Shown here in pieces: positions 1 through 8,695 of a stretch of DNA of 58,045 bases (its first letter is position 1; each line of letters begins with the position of its first letter). The stretch lies in NCBI RefSeq assembly GCF_023035815.1, contig NZ_CP073162.1, forward strand, positions 1-58,045. Direction: 5' to 3'. The notes below the pieces were generated by a model, which saw only the letters and a list, made by a program, of their open reading frames with translations, did no database searches and was not told the origin of the DNA. A program made the translations under genes and the position numbers. The DNA is from Borrelia parkeri. Its GTDB lineage: Bacteria; Spirochaetota; Spirochaetia; Borreliales; Borreliaceae.

Positions 1-1095
1 ATGGAGAGCATAAAAAAAATTACCAACAAACACCAACACAAATTAATAGTTTTAGTATCTACATTAGATTACGTGAACTTGAACCTTAAAAAATACACTC
101 AAAGCAACATACTTTATTACTTTAATAACAATATGAAAAAAAATGACCAAAAACCTATCAAACTTAAAACTCTACAAAGTTATCTATATAAATTAGAAAA
201 AGAATTTAAAGTGACAATTAATTATCACAGACATTTGGGAGTTAATATGGGAACTGAAGTTCATTATAAACTTAAATACTCTAAAAAAGAATGTCATCAC
301 ATAATCAATAAACACTTTAGAGATAAAAAAGAAGAAAGATACAAAAAACGTGTCAGTGCATATATTGAAAAGACTTGCATTAAAAATAGTAGTGTAGAAA
401 AATGGGAGTGTTTTAATAATTCTTATAATAATAAAGAAGAAGATAAAAACATAAAATACATAGAAAGATTACAAGTAGAAAAATACGCTAGGAAATGCAA
501 ATTTAAATCAAATGCTTTCTTTTCTATTTTGAATTTAGAAGCGAAAAAAGATTTTAAAATTCAATCATTTAAAGCCATTAAAATAGCTGAAAATTATAGT
601 TACGAAAAAACAAATAGCATTAAACCAAATAACAGTAGGCTTAAGAATAAACAAAAAGAATTAAGTAAGATATTAGATGAGATAAAAGCTAATCTAAAGA
701 ATGAGGGATATGACAGCAAACAATTAAAGATCCAAATACAAAACGTGTATGAACAATATAAAAACAAACCCCACTTTATCATAGAAAGAGATAAATACAT
801 CGATTTAAAGAAGATAATAGGGAAACTTAAAGAAATAGTTGAATGTGATAATAAAAACGTGAAAGAAAATGAAAGAGACATTAGGAATAACGTATTTAGC
901 ATACTTCTTGATCAGTTAAGAGACAAATTGAACACATCGGTTTTGGTACCAATATTAAAGAATTATTTAAGCAAACAGAACAAATTAGAATATAACAAGG
1001 TATTTAGTAACCATTACTACTGTGAACTTTTAGAGTTAATGGAAAATAATAAAGATTATTTAAAATCAGGGGAATCTAAAAAAGTTACAAGTTAA
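1..1095 (+). CDS. PF57/62-type plasmid replication/maintenance protein (unit 1)
   Basis: This 364-residue basic, lysine- and asparagine-rich protein is the first gene of the Borrelia cassette PF57-PF50-PF32-PF49. PF57/62 proteins are the family considered to act as plasmid replication initiators in Borrelia; that role comes from the family and not from a catalytic motif seen here. The ATG is base 1 and its Shine-Dalgarno sequence lies at 58032-58037, which supports a circular molecule. A promoter candidate sits at 57985-58013. PF50 follows 9 bases downstream, so the two are probably co-transcribed. The homologue in unit 2 is broken by indels, so this is the only complete initiator in the window. 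Confidence 0.88.
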   Translation: MESIKKITNKHQHKLIVLVSTLDYVNLNLKKYTQSNILYYFNNNMKKNDQKPIKLKTLQSYLYKLEKEFKVTINYHRHLGVNMGTEVHYKLKYSKKECHHIINKHFRDKKEERYKKRVSAYIEKTCIKNSSVEKWECFNNSYNNKEEDKNIKYIERLQVEKYARKCKFKSNAFFSILNLEAKKDFKIQSFKAIKIAENYSYEKTNSIKPNNSRLKNKQKELSKILDEIKANLKNEGYDSKQLKIQIQNVYEQYKNKPHFIIERDKYIDLKKIIGKLKEIVECDNKNVKENERDIRNNVFSILLDQLRDKLNTSVLVPILKNYLSKQNKLEYNKVFSNHYYCELLELMENNKDYLKSGESKKVTS

Positions 1096-1104
1096 GGATT
1101 AATT

Positions 1105-1665
1105 ATGGAAAGTGTGTTAGAACGCCTTAAAGAAAAAAAGTTAGAAATTAAGGATAAGAGAGATAAACCTATCTTTATCAAGATAGAAAATAAAAATAGC
1201 AAAACTTTATATCATACAAAAATTATGATGGATTTATTTTCATTTGGCATTAATAAAAATCAACAGTACAAATTTTTTATTGCATTTAGAGGATTATTTA
1301 ATAGAGAAAAGATAGAATTTTTCAGTTTGTTTGCTTTGAGAGATGATGATAAATTCTTGGGTATTTATTATGGTTGTAGAAAACCAATAAAGAATGTAGT
1401 TAGAAGATATGAAGAAAATGGTGTCATGAAGGCATCTACATTTTCAAAAGTTTATTACATAGAATTTAGATTTAAGAAGGGTAGTGTTTTTTGCTATTTA
1501 AGAGGAATTTCTTACTTACTTAGAAAAGATAAAACAGATACAAAATATTACAAATCTTTAATTGAAAAACTCACAAACTTAGAGCAACTAGTATATGAAT
1601 TTTACAGTAAAAAGCTATCAGATGGAGGTCTTATAAACAAATGGATAGAAAAAAAGCAAGAGTAA
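1105..1665 (+). CDS. PF50-type plasmid partition-associated protein (DUF226-like)
   Basis: A 186-residue protein between the PF57 and ParA genes, the fixed position of the PF50 family in Borrelia replicons. It begins with a lysine/glutamate-rich helix, followed by a mixed core with aromatic patches such as FLGIYYGCRKP. AAGGATTAATT precedes the ATG as a good ribosome site. Its last 25 bases overlap the start of parA, which implies translational coupling. The biochemical role of PF50 is not established; assignment rests on family resemblance and position. Confidence 0.85.
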   Translation: MESVLERLKEKKLEIKDKRDKPIFIKIENKNSKTLYHTKIMMDLFSFGINKNQQYKFFIAFRGLFNREKIEFFSLFALRDDDKFLGIYYGCRKPIKNVVRRYEENGVMKASTFSKVYYIEFRFKKGSVFCYLRGISYLLRKDKTDTKYYKSLIEKLTNLEQLVYEFYSKKLSDGGLINKWIEKKQE

Positions 1666-2405
1666 TAACAATCGCATCAATTAAAGGTGGTGTTGGGAAA
1701 AGTACAAGTGCTATTATACTTTCTAACCTACTAGCAAACAAGTACAAGGTACTTTTAATCGATATGGACGACCAAGCAAGTATCACAAGTTATTATTCTG
1801 ATGAACTAGAAAATAAAAATATTGAGGTTTTTAAAATAAATATAGGAGAAGTTATAAAGAATAACTTAGATATTAGTAGAACTATTATTAGTATTGGTAA
1901 TAATTTGGATTTAATACCTAGTTGTGTAAATGTGGATGATTTAAACACAGATTTTTATTGTGAAAATCGTCATTTGTTTATTGAAGGAATGTTAAAGAAT
2001 AAGCTAAGTTCTGTAATAACTGATTATAGTTATATAATAATTGATACGAATCCTAAAAGGAATTTTACATTAAAGACATCTTTGATAAGTAGTGATTATG
2101 TAATATCTCCTATGACAGCTGAAAAATGGTCTGTCGAAGCATTTGAGGTTTTGAGAGAATTTGTAAAAGAAGTAGCGGGTATACCTGTTTTAATAATTAT
2201 AACTAGATTTAAAAAGAATATTACACATAAAACTTTATTGAATATTGTAAAGTCTCAAGATGAATTTTTAGGAGTTATAAGTGAAAGAGAAGATTTAAAT
2301 AAAAGGATAGGATGTAATGAGAAATTTGATTTTACAAAAGATTATATTATTGAATATGTTAAAGTATTAGATTTGTTTTTGTCTAAAACACAGTTGTTGG
2401 TTTAG
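1641..2405 (+). CDS. parA: ParA-family partition ATPase (PF32)
   Basis: A 254-residue Walker-type ATPase that drives segregation of the plasmid. The deviant Walker A box KGGVGKST is at residues 15-22, with the signature lysine at 15. The A' box LLIDMDDQ follows at about 38-45, and a Walker B-like YIIIDTNP lies in the middle of the protein. PF32 sequence type is the usual marker of plasmid compatibility group in Borrelia. It overlaps PF50 by 25 bases and is followed by a perfect palindrome before PF49. The counterpart in unit 2 is shattered by frameshifts, so this copy should supply the function. Confidence 0.93.
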   Translation: MDRKKARVITIASIKGGVGKSTSAIILSNLLANKYKVLLIDMDDQASITSYYSDELENKNIEVFKINIGEVIKNNLDISRTIISIGNNLDLIPSCVNVDDLNTDFYCENRHLFIEGMLKNKLSSVITDYSYIIIDTNPKRNFTLKTSLISSDYVISPMTAEKWSVEAFEVLREFVKEVAGIPVLIIITRFKKNITHKTLLNIVKSQDEFLGVISEREDLNKRIGCNEKFDFTKDYIIEYVKVLDLFLSKTQLLV

Positions 2406-2409
2406 CAAG

Positions 2410-2441
2410 GAAAAACTGTCCGATGCATCGGACAGTTTTTC
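2410..2441. repeat. Perfect 32-bp palindrome between parA and PF49
   Basis: Two 16-base arms (GAAAAACTGTCCGATG and its complement) meet without a loop, starting 5 bases after the parA stop. It could be a terminator working both ways, since each arm ends in an A or T run, or a centromere-like site bound by partition proteins. The unit 2 version at 32139-32156 keeps the symmetry although its centre differs. Confidence 0.85.
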
Positions 2442-2488
2442 TAAAATATAAATTATTTATAAATTAATAGGTTAAAAGGAGATGTGTT

Positions 2489-3058
2489 ATGAGCAAAAAA
2501 GTGGTTGATTTAAAAATCAAAAACAGAATGCCCCAAAAGGATCTGAACTATATCCTTGATACAAATAATCAAAATAAAAGAAAAGAAGAGTTTGATAATT
2601 TAGTAATCCGATTACAGAATAATATTAAAACAGAAATATATAATAGTATTGACACTATGAAAATCTTAAAAAAGATTAATGAAAATAAACTTTATATAGA
2701 AGGTGGTTTTAATTCTTTTAGGGATTTTTTGTCTGCGTTTAGGCTTGCAAAATCTCAAGCTTATCAGTATATAAAATTAGCGATAGCCATTGAATCAGGT
2801 TTTATAGAGGAGGAATTTATAACTGTTAATGGGATACAGGCTTCTATAAGATATATACAAACTAAAGGAAGTATATCAATAAAGAAATCAAGACAAAATC
2901 CAATAAAGCCATTAAGATTTCAGCTTAAGAATCAAGATAGTTATGATTTTTATAAGCAAAATGCCAAGTTTACAAGTTTCTTAATGGATGAACTTTTTAA
3001 AGACAAAAAAGATTTGCTAGAAGAGTTTATGAAAAAATTTAAAAGTTTAAAAGGCTAA
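2489..3058 (+). CDS. PF49-type plasmid partition protein
   Basis: A 189-residue basic protein, the fourth member of the Borrelia partition cassette. The middle region (residues about 60-110: SFRDFLSAFRLAKSQAYQYI) resembles the helix-turn-helix stretch of this family, which suggests DNA binding in partnership with ParA. AAGGAGATGTGTT gives a strong ribosome site before the ATG. A lysine-rich tail closes the protein. A Bdr-like gene begins 2 bases after its stop codon. The unit 2 homologue is fragmented. Confidence 0.85.
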   Translation: MSKKVVDLKIKNRMPQKDLNYILDTNNQNKRKEEFDNLVIRLQNNIKTEIYNSIDTMKILKKINENKLYIEGGFNSFRDFLSAFRLAKSQAYQYIKLAIAIESGFIEEEFITVNGIQASIRYIQTKGSISIKKSRQNPIKPLRFQLKNQDSYDFYKQNAKFTSFLMDELFKDKKDLLEEFMKKFKSLKG

Positions 3059-3060
3059 GT

Positions 3061-3530
3061 ATGAAGAGTTTTTAAATAAGGGCTTTACTGAAGAAGCTGT
3101 GAATTTCATTTTACTTCATAATGATAATTCTAATTTTGAAGTCTTAAGGGAAAAGATGAATTCATTAGAACAACAAATCATTAATGTAGAGAATAACTTA
3201 AAAAAGGATATTGAATTTGCTAAGATAGAATTTAAAAGGGATATATCTGATTTAGATAACAAGATGGACAATATAGAGAAAAATTTATTTAAAGAAATAC
3301 AAAATAACAATGTGATATTGCGAGAAGAAGTGAAAAGCACCATTCTTGTCTTAAGAGAAGAAATGAAAAATAATCATACAATACTGTTAGAAAAGCTTGA
3401 TATGTCAAATAAAGTTTTATTAGAAAAGCTTAGTGTAGGAAATAGAATGCTCACTATTATTATAGCAGTAGGAATACCAATAGTTATATCTATTGTTATG
3501 TCTCTAATAAGTAAGTTCTTTATAGGATAA
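3061..3530 (+). pseudogene. Bdr-like coiled-coil membrane protein, one-base loss near its start
   Basis: The expected start is ATG at 3061, preceded by AAAAGG, but ATG AAG AGT TTT TAA stops after four codons. Unit 2 reads ATGAAGGAG at the same place, so one G is missing here near 3066. After that the frame is open and encodes EEAVNFILLHNDN, a long coiled coil with repeated KNDI- and EEV-type segments, and a C-terminal membrane helix (about the last 25 residues, RMLTIIIAVGIPIVISIVMSL). A GTG at 3099 could start a shorter 143-residue form. Genes of this type often follow PF49 in Borrelia and their role is unknown. Confidence 0.7.
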
Positions 3531-3640
3531 AAATTTTACTTATAAATAAGGATTGATTTTATTTTAGATTTATTGTATGCTACCTATTGTCAGTAGTGCT
3601 ATCATTTTAGGACTACCTATAATGTTCGGCATTAATAGCC

Positions 3641-3691
3641 TTTAGAGCTTAATTAAGAACTCTTAAATAGAATTCTTAATTAAGCTCTAAA
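3641..3691 (+). terminator. Perfect 19-bp inverted repeat, probable terminator
   Basis: Arms 3641-3659 and 3673-3691 (TTTAGAGCTTAATTAAGAA and its complement) enclose a 13-base loop and are followed by TTTTTG. It would end transcripts of the partition cassette. The unit 2 equivalent, near 33388-33441, has lost perfect pairing. Confidence 0.7.
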
Positions 3692-3705
3692 TTTTTGTTT
3701 GTAAT

Positions 3706-3734
3706 TTGACAAAAACTAATATTTGCTGTATATT
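3706..3734 (+). promoter_or_regulatory. Promoter of erf
   Basis: TTGACA, a 17-base spacer and TATATT lie just upstream of the erf ribosome site, close to the sigma-70 consensus. In unit 2 the region near 33446-33480 has lost the TTGACA box. Confidence 0.75.
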
Positions 3735-3765
3735 TGGTTTTATTAATACATTATAGGAGTTAATC

Positions 3766-4851
3766 ATGACAAATAAAATAACAAGAACTAAAATTCAAAA
3801 TACAAAAACTAAAATGCGCAGAGCAGTTAAGAAACAGAGTAAACAGTCAGTAAGAAAAGTAACAGATATAAGAGTAAATAATCAAAATTCAGTAACAAAT
3901 GAAAATCAATCAAAGATAAACTTTCTAAAGTCTTTGCATAGTCTACAAATGCATTTAAGTGGTGTTGCTAAGAATCTTAATGGATATGGATATAAGTATC
4001 AAGATTTTAATGAGATAATAAGAGAAATAAAGAATGTTATAAAGATCAATAATCTAGACATTGGTTTTATGCAATATCCAACTATAAAGAATTTTGATGG
4101 TGATTTAGTTAATGTTATTACAACAACATTTTACAGTCCCAAGAGTGGATATAGCGAGTCATTTGATACACCTATTTACAGCGAAGAATTAACGTCCACT
4201 GGAGTAAAGAATCAAAATACATTACCTCAACTTGTAGGTTCATGCATAACATATTTTAAAAGATATGCTCTTGTAGCATACCTTTTAATTGAGAGTGAAG
4301 TTGACACTGATGCTAGTTCCTTAGAGCATGTTCAAGAAGCTAATGGAGAAAGAGTTAGTAGTGTGGATGTTTCACCTGTAAATTCTTTAAATAAAGATAA
4401 AGATATTAATACTAAAAGAGTAACTAAAGGTGAAACAAAACAGCAATCTGTAAGTCATAAATCTGTAATTAGTCTTGATAAACTTCCTAAACGTATACCC
4501 GCTAAGTATCATTATTACAAGAAATTGCTTCAAGCATCTAAAAGGATGCATTCGGTATTAGATGATGCACCTTTTGATAGTTTAGAAATGATAGATAAGT
4601 TTTTAATACAATTAAAGAATGATGATGATTCGAGTATACTCAAGTTTTTTGAAACCAAACCAGAGCTTAAAACTATAAAGTATTGGACTGAGCTTATAAA
4701 TAATTATTTAAAGAGAACAGAGTCTGATCCAGAAGTAATTGAAGGTTTTTCTAAATTTTTAACATATAGAGAGCCAAAATATGGCCAGAGTCCACTCAAA
4801 TTATTTGGATATATAGCTAGTGATAATAATTTTGGGTATCTATGTGAGTAA
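3766..4851 (+). CDS. erf: Erf-family single-strand annealing recombinase
   Basis: A 361-residue protein of the ERF superfamily (phage P22 Erf-like), which anneals complementary single strands during phage recombination. A very basic N-terminus (residues 1-50) precedes the core. The hallmark GSCITYFKRYAL at 158-169 is followed by an acidic EVDTDA stretch. The C-terminal 170 residues are low-complexity then helical. AGGAGTTAATC precedes the ATG and a consensus promoter lies at 3706-3734. A partner exonuclease (DUF244/YqaJ-like) and SSB lie in the early operon, so a recombination set is complete. It is convergent with the virion operon, with a shared terminator after it. Confidence 0.85.
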   Translation: MTNKITRTKIQNTKTKMRRAVKKQSKQSVRKVTDIRVNNQNSVTNENQSKINFLKSLHSLQMHLSGVAKNLNGYGYKYQDFNEIIREIKNVIKINNLDIGFMQYPTIKNFDGDLVNVITTTFYSPKSGYSESFDTPIYSEELTSTGVKNQNTLPQLVGSCITYFKRYALVAYLLIESEVDTDASSLEHVQEANGERVSSVDVSPVNSLNKDKDINTKRVTKGETKQQSVSHKSVISLDKLPKRIPAKYHYYKKLLQASKRMHSVLDDAPFDSLEMIDKFLIQLKNDDDSSILKFFETKPELKTIKYWTELINNYLKRTESDPEVIEGFSKFLTYREPKYGQSPLKLFGYIASDNNFGYLCE

Positions 4852-4880
4852 ACAGGACCTCTATTCCATTTATTTTAAAA

Positions 4881-4906
4881 GATAAGCCCTTAGGTGAGGG
4901 CTTATC
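4881..4906. terminator. Bidirectional terminator between erf and the virion operon
   Basis: GATAAGCCCT and AGGGCTTATC pair around a 6-base loop, followed by six T on the + strand and preceded by AAAA, giving TTTT on the - strand. It lies between the convergent ends of erf and the lipoprotein gene. Confidence 0.85.
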
Positions 4907-4918
4907 TTTTTTATTTAT

Positions 4919-5272
4919 TTAATTTTGTAATTTTGAATATCTTTTGTACACCATTTGGGCAATGGGTTTAATTATACTAATATATTCTTTAAACAGATTG
5001 ATATTAAACATTAAATCATCAATTGTACTCTCAGATTTCAGTGTTGATGTATCAAAGTAAGTAAACTTAGGATACTTTGGGTCATTAACCTTTTTCTTTG
5101 TTCTAGTTAAGAATACTTGTAAGTACATAACATAATCAGATAACTTAGCTTCGTATACACTTAGTTCTTTAATAGTTTGGGTTTTAGGAGGTGTTGGCTC
5201 CTCTGTTAGTGACGCAATAGATGTACATGAAAAGATAACTGTTAAAAGGGTTAGTTTTATAAGTTTACTCAA
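4919..5272 (-). CDS. Small lipoprotein at the end of the bly cluster
   Basis: A 117-residue protein with a lipoprotein signal: basic MSKLIK, a hydrophobic run, and a VIFSC lipobox with the cysteine at residue 16. The mature part is charged and helical with no known domain. A TTG start is chosen because AAGGAGG lies 6 bases before it. It follows blyB with no gap and is the last gene of the virion operon, so it may be a lysis accessory protein, for instance spanin-like; this is inference. Similar genes follow blyB on other cp32 plasmids. Confidence 0.8.
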   Translation of the reverse strand: MSKLIKLTLLTVIFSCTSIASLTEEPTPPKTQTIKELSVYEAKLSDYVMYLQVFLTRTKKKVNDPKYPKFTYFDTSTLKSESTIDDLMFNINLFKEYISIIKPIAQMVYKRYSKLQN

Positions 5273-5273
5273 A

Positions 5274-5609
5274 TTATGCCTCCTTTAGCATTTTGATGTA
5301 AGTGCTCATTATCTTGTTACGTTTAGCTCTAAGTTGTGATGTGTATTTTGTAAGCTCATCGTGATCATCAGCATTTTCTATGATTTCAATGTTAATCCTT
5401 AGTATCTCCTCAATTTCACGTAGTAGTTTAATAGCTTCCCTCCCTTCCATTTGATATATGCTAGCTTCATATAGAACGTAAAAGTAATTAACCACTTTAG
5501 TAAAAATATTGATATAAGTGGCGGTATTTTTACCGTGATGATTATTTTTAATAATTTCGGTAAAGTTATTTAAAATATCAACACTTAATTTAGCAGTGCT
5601 TAATTTCAT
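5274..5609 (-). CDS. blyB: BlyB, partner of the BlyA holin-like protein
   Basis: A 111-residue, mostly helical soluble protein, directly downstream of blyA with ATGA start/stop overlap and its own AGGAGAGGACTT ribosome site. In cp32 plasmids BlyB accompanies BlyA and is thought to stabilise or modulate it. No signal peptide or membrane segment is visible. Assignment rests on position and general resemblance. Confidence 0.8.
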   Translation of the reverse strand: MKLSTAKLSVDILNNFTEIIKNNHHGKNTATYINIFTKVVNYFYVLYEASIYQMEGREAIKLLREIEEILRINIEIIENADDHDELTKYTSQLRAKRNKIMSTYIKMLKEA

Positions 5610-5803
5610 AAGTCCTCTCCTTTATCTGTGTCTTTACCTTGTTTTTTTATCTTACTAGCTAAAATAGTTAGTATATCTTTGATTGCTGGCTTGAAGATCA
5701 GTCCAAGACTTAAGATAAAGGCACCAATAATAACTAACTTCACTTCATTGATGTTAATCAGTTGAAGTAAAAAATTTAATACATTATTCTCAACTTCATT
5801 CAA
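5606..5803 (-). CDS. blyA: BlyA, small holin-like membrane protein
   Basis: A small protein with one strong membrane segment (VKLVIIGAFILSLGLIF) and a very basic tail (KIKKQGKDTDKGEDL), the layout of a holin. The start chosen is TTG at 5803, because AGGAG lies 8 bases upstream; an in-frame ATG at 5821 adds six residues but has no ribosome site. BlyA is the pore-forming, holin-type protein of cp32 prophages. No classical endolysin gene lies beside it. Confidence 0.8.
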   Translation of the reverse strand: MNEVENNVLNFLLQLININEVKLVIIGAFILSLGLIFKPAIKDILTILASKIKKQGKDTDKGEDL

Positions 5804-5886
5804 CTTTATGTCTCCTCTCATTTAAATTGGTAGCTACAACTATATATCAATATAGCAAAAACAAAACTAAAAAATACAAATAAAAA

Positions 5887-6801
5887 TTATAGCTTCACGA
5901 GTAAAGGAACGCCACTCACATTCTTTTGCATATACCAACCTTCTAGAATATTGGCATCAAAACCTGTACCGCCATGTACACTTGAAAGCTTAAAGATAGT
6001 TCGTTTTGAAGAATAGCTATATTTTATGCTTACTTCTTTATCAGATTGTGAAGTTGAATTAGATCTTGCAGTAACTTTGACAATTAAATATATGGGACTA
6101 TCATCATATGAACTGTCTGTTTGTATAATAATTTCTTCATTGTTAGATGTAGCTGTGGACCCAAGGTCAAAGACATAACGTCCATATTTTAAACTAGACA
6201 TGTACACAGTGTTTCTATAAAACCCGTCACTATTATAACTAGTTGCTCTTATTGTAGTAGTACTACTTGTACTAAAGCTGTTACTAATACCAGTTAGATA
6301 TTCTTGTACTGGAATTTTTTTTAAACTAGAGTAATAAAGTCCTATAAAGTAATGACTTTTGCTTAAATTATCTTCAGGCAAGTTAGATTCAAACTTACTT
6401 GTAACTTTACTTATAATAGTGTCCATAACACTAGATTCATTATTTTTAAGTTTTTCTATAACTTTATTATATGTCTGTGAAATACTACTAGAGTCATCTT
6501 TTAAAAATTTGGTAAGTACTTGACTATAAACTTGGTTTATAAAATTGGTGTCGCTTAGCAATTCATTAGCAATTAGTGTTTTGATAACTTGTTTGAAATC
6601 ATTCTTTCGATCACCATCATCTAGGAATATTTTTGTATGTAAGTCCTTATGGAAGTTATCAAGAGTAATAGCATGACAACTAGAAAACCCATCATCTAGG
6701 ACCAAAAGGTCAGTGGGTTTAAGCTTGGTTAATTTATTAAGATTTTTAATCTCAATTGTATCATCGTGTTTTACAATACCTTCAGGTTCTTGACTTGACA
6801 T
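5887..6801 (-). CDS. DUF685 protein, probable tail fibre or tail-tip component
   Basis: A 304-residue protein placed after the baseplate genes and before the lysis genes, where tail fibres lie in many phages. The N-terminus (NLNKLTKLKPTDLLVLDD) resembles fibre-attachment segments. The C-terminal half is serine/threonine-rich and looks beta-structured. AAGGAG lies 5 bases before the ATG. The receptor-binding role is inferred from gene order. Confidence 0.7.
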   Translation of the reverse strand: MSSQEPEGIVKHDDTIEIKNLNKLTKLKPTDLLVLDDGFSSCHAITLDNFHKDLHTKIFLDDGDRKNDFKQVIKTLIANELLSDTNFINQVYSQVLTKFLKDDSSSISQTYNKVIEKLKNNESSVMDTIISKVTSKFESNLPEDNLSKSHYFIGLYYSSLKKIPVQEYLTGISNSFSTSSTTTIRATSYNSDGFYRNTVYMSSLKYGRYVFDLGSTATSNNEEIIIQTDSSYDDSPIYLIVKVTARSNSTSQSDKEVSIKYSYSSKRTIFKLSSVHGGTGFDANILEGWYMQKNVSGVPLLVKL

Positions 6802-6817
6802 AAAATCTCCTTAACTA

Positions 6818-7423
6818 TTATCCTTTAAATTCTTTTATATATTGACCCTCATGGTCTTGTATCTTGAGTACTCTTCCAATAGGGATCAGTTTTTTAATAA
6901 GTGCATAAATTGAATGCTCATATCCTTTAGGAAGCAAGGTCATAGTCCAAGCTTTTTTAAAGATTTGCCCATTTTTTTTAGTTCTAAAGATAATTTTTTT
7001 ATATGGGGAGTTTTTTGGAGTACTACCTACAATAAATACGATAACATTAGTTTTAATATGACTTTTAAGTTTGATGTTAATAACACCAGGCTCTAGAGTA
7101 GTAGGAACAATATCAACATTAAGAAAAGCCTTAAATAGTTTTATAAATGATTCATGGGTTCCAATATGACGCAAAGCAAATAGTACACTATCAATATTTT
7201 TAGCAAGTGTTTCAAGTGTTTGGTTTGTTGAGTAAATAATTTGTAGTATATCAGATAACCAAAACGCTATGAATCTTGAATTTAGGTGCTCACTAGCATT
7301 AATATCTTCGAAATTAGCAATAAGATCTTTAATTTCTTTGATGATTTTATTTATAAATGCTAATTCAGTATTTATAATTTTTTCAACTTGAGTGTCTTTA
7401 AGAAATGTCGGTATATTTACCAT
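6818..7423 (-). CDS. DUF735 protein, baseplate/tail protein I-like
   Basis: A 201-residue protein immediately after the baseplate J-like gene, the position of P2 gpI-type proteins. It starts with a helical segment and ends with a mixed domain ending in IQDHEGQYIKEFKG. AAGGA lies 6 bases before the ATG. Function is inferred from order; the family is otherwise uncharacterised. Confidence 0.7.
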   Translation of the reverse strand: MVNIPTFLKDTQVEKIINTELAFINKIIKEIKDLIANFEDINASEHLNSRFIAFWLSDILQIIYSTNQTLETLAKNIDSVLFALRHIGTHESFIKLFKAFLNVDIVPTTLEPGVINIKLKSHIKTNVIVFIVGSTPKNSPYKKIIFRTKKNGQIFKKAWTMTLLPKGYEHSIYALIKKLIPIGRVLKIQDHEGQYIKEFKG

Positions 7424-7437
7424 AATCTATCCTTTTT

Positions 7438-8319
7438 TTATGAAGAGATATCAATTAGCAACCTATCAGCATTAAAATTTAGATCGAGAATTTCATTTGC
7501 TTCAATTTTAATATTCTCATTTTGCTTGAATTCGCTTGTATTAATATCAGTAATTTTTACGTCCAGGTTATCTTTTATGGCAACAGAAACATCAATGCAA
7601 TGAACACCTTTAATTTCATTAACAGGAGCGAAGAAATCTTGATATTCAAAACTTATTCCCATATCTGTGTAGTTATTATTTTTAATTCGAGTATAAATTT
7701 CTCTAATTTTAAAGTCAATGTTCAAGTATATATGATTCTCAAGATTGACTTTGTATTTACTCTTAAGATATGCGTATTTGCGTTTTCCAATTGATACTTT
7801 GTAATCAATTTTTTGATTTTGGCTATTAATTCCATCTATGAGAATATCGCCTTCAAAAACAGTACCAACAGGACATGTAAGATAAAGTGTCTCCCAAATT
7901 AATGCTTTAAGATTGGAGTCTGTAATTTGACTCTTCTCTTTATTCATCATCGAGTCATCTAATATTAGGTAAATACTAGCCTTACCAGCTGTGCTTTTAA
8001 TATTGACATTTCTAATTCCATTAAGATTTAGTAATGCACTTTTTATAGCATCATAGGTAGTACTTTTAATGCTTATATGTTTTTGTATCTCCTTCCAATA
8101 AGGAGAATCTGGTTTAAGAAGAGAAAATAATTTGTTAACCTCACCTATTAGTTCATATTCTTTTATTGCAAGTGAGTTTGCAATTATATTGTAAATGGAT
8201 GTAGGGTCATTATTAATTATAATTCCATACGTGTCTCTTAAATATTCACGTTTGGTATTAATTATTTGTTGGATATCCTGTTTTAAAGTTCCAAAGTCAG
8301 GATCAAAGAGAATACTCAT
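7438..8319 (-). CDS. DUF276 protein, baseplate J-like
   Basis: A 293-residue protein with the features of baseplate J proteins: FDPDFGTLKQDI at the N-terminus, then SPYWKEIQKH, then a ferredoxin-like middle with GIRNVNIKS. It overlaps the gp25-like gene by an ATGA junction, the usual W-J order of contractile-tailed phages. It is a component of the baseplate wedge. Confidence 0.75.
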   Translation of the reverse strand: MSILFDPDFGTLKQDIQQIINTKREYLRDTYGIIINNDPTSIYNIIANSLAIKEYELIGEVNKLFSLLKPDSPYWKEIQKHISIKSTTYDAIKSALLNLNGIRNVNIKSTAGKASIYLILDDSMMNKEKSQITDSNLKALIWETLYLTCPVGTVFEGDILIDGINSQNQKIDYKVSIGKRKYAYLKSKYKVNLENHIYLNIDFKIREIYTRIKNNNYTDMGISFEYQDFFAPVNEIKGVHCIDVSVAIKDNLDVKITDINTSEFKQNENIKIEANEILDLNFNADRLLIDISS

Positions 8320-8648
8320 ATTTTAATCTCCATATTCAAAGTGTCGTTTGCAAATTCAAATGTAATGTTTAATTTTTTATTTATAATAGTTGTTTCAATG
8401 TTTATAGCATCAATCCTTAGGTCTTGTATGATATTTGAAAGGTAAGTTTTAATTTGTGTTAAAGAGCTTGTCTTAGCAAATCTTGCTGCAAGATCATAGT
8501 CAAATCCCCAATGAGGAGCATTTTTAATACTACCCTTTGGAGTTTTAAGGAAAATAAATAAACGTTGCTTTTGTTCATTTATTCCATTAGTTAATGCTAA
8601 GTCTTGTTTAAAGACAGAATTAAATTGATTGTCAATCTGTAAATCCAA
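8316..8648 (-). CDS. gp25-like baseplate wedge protein
   Basis: A 110-residue protein with the gp25/W-type pattern: GSIKNAPHWGFDYD followed by a helix and a strand pair. A TTG start is supported by GAGGG seven bases upstream. The stop overlaps the J-like gene. The 47-base gap before it is one of the few gaps in the virion operon. Confidence 0.65.
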   Translation of the reverse strand: MDLQIDNQFNSVFKQDLALTNGINEQKQRLFIFLKTPKGSIKNAPHWGFDYDLAARFAKTSSLTQIKTYLSNIIQDLRIDAINIETTIINKKLNITFEFANDTLNMEIKI

Positions 8649-8695
8649 TTTTTAACCCTCAAGGTAGCAAGTATATTGCTTAATTTAACAAAAAC

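Noticed and set aside
2410..2441. Linear-plasmid telomere
   Set aside because: The palindrome is internal, between two genes, and lacks the conserved Borrelia telomere boxes.
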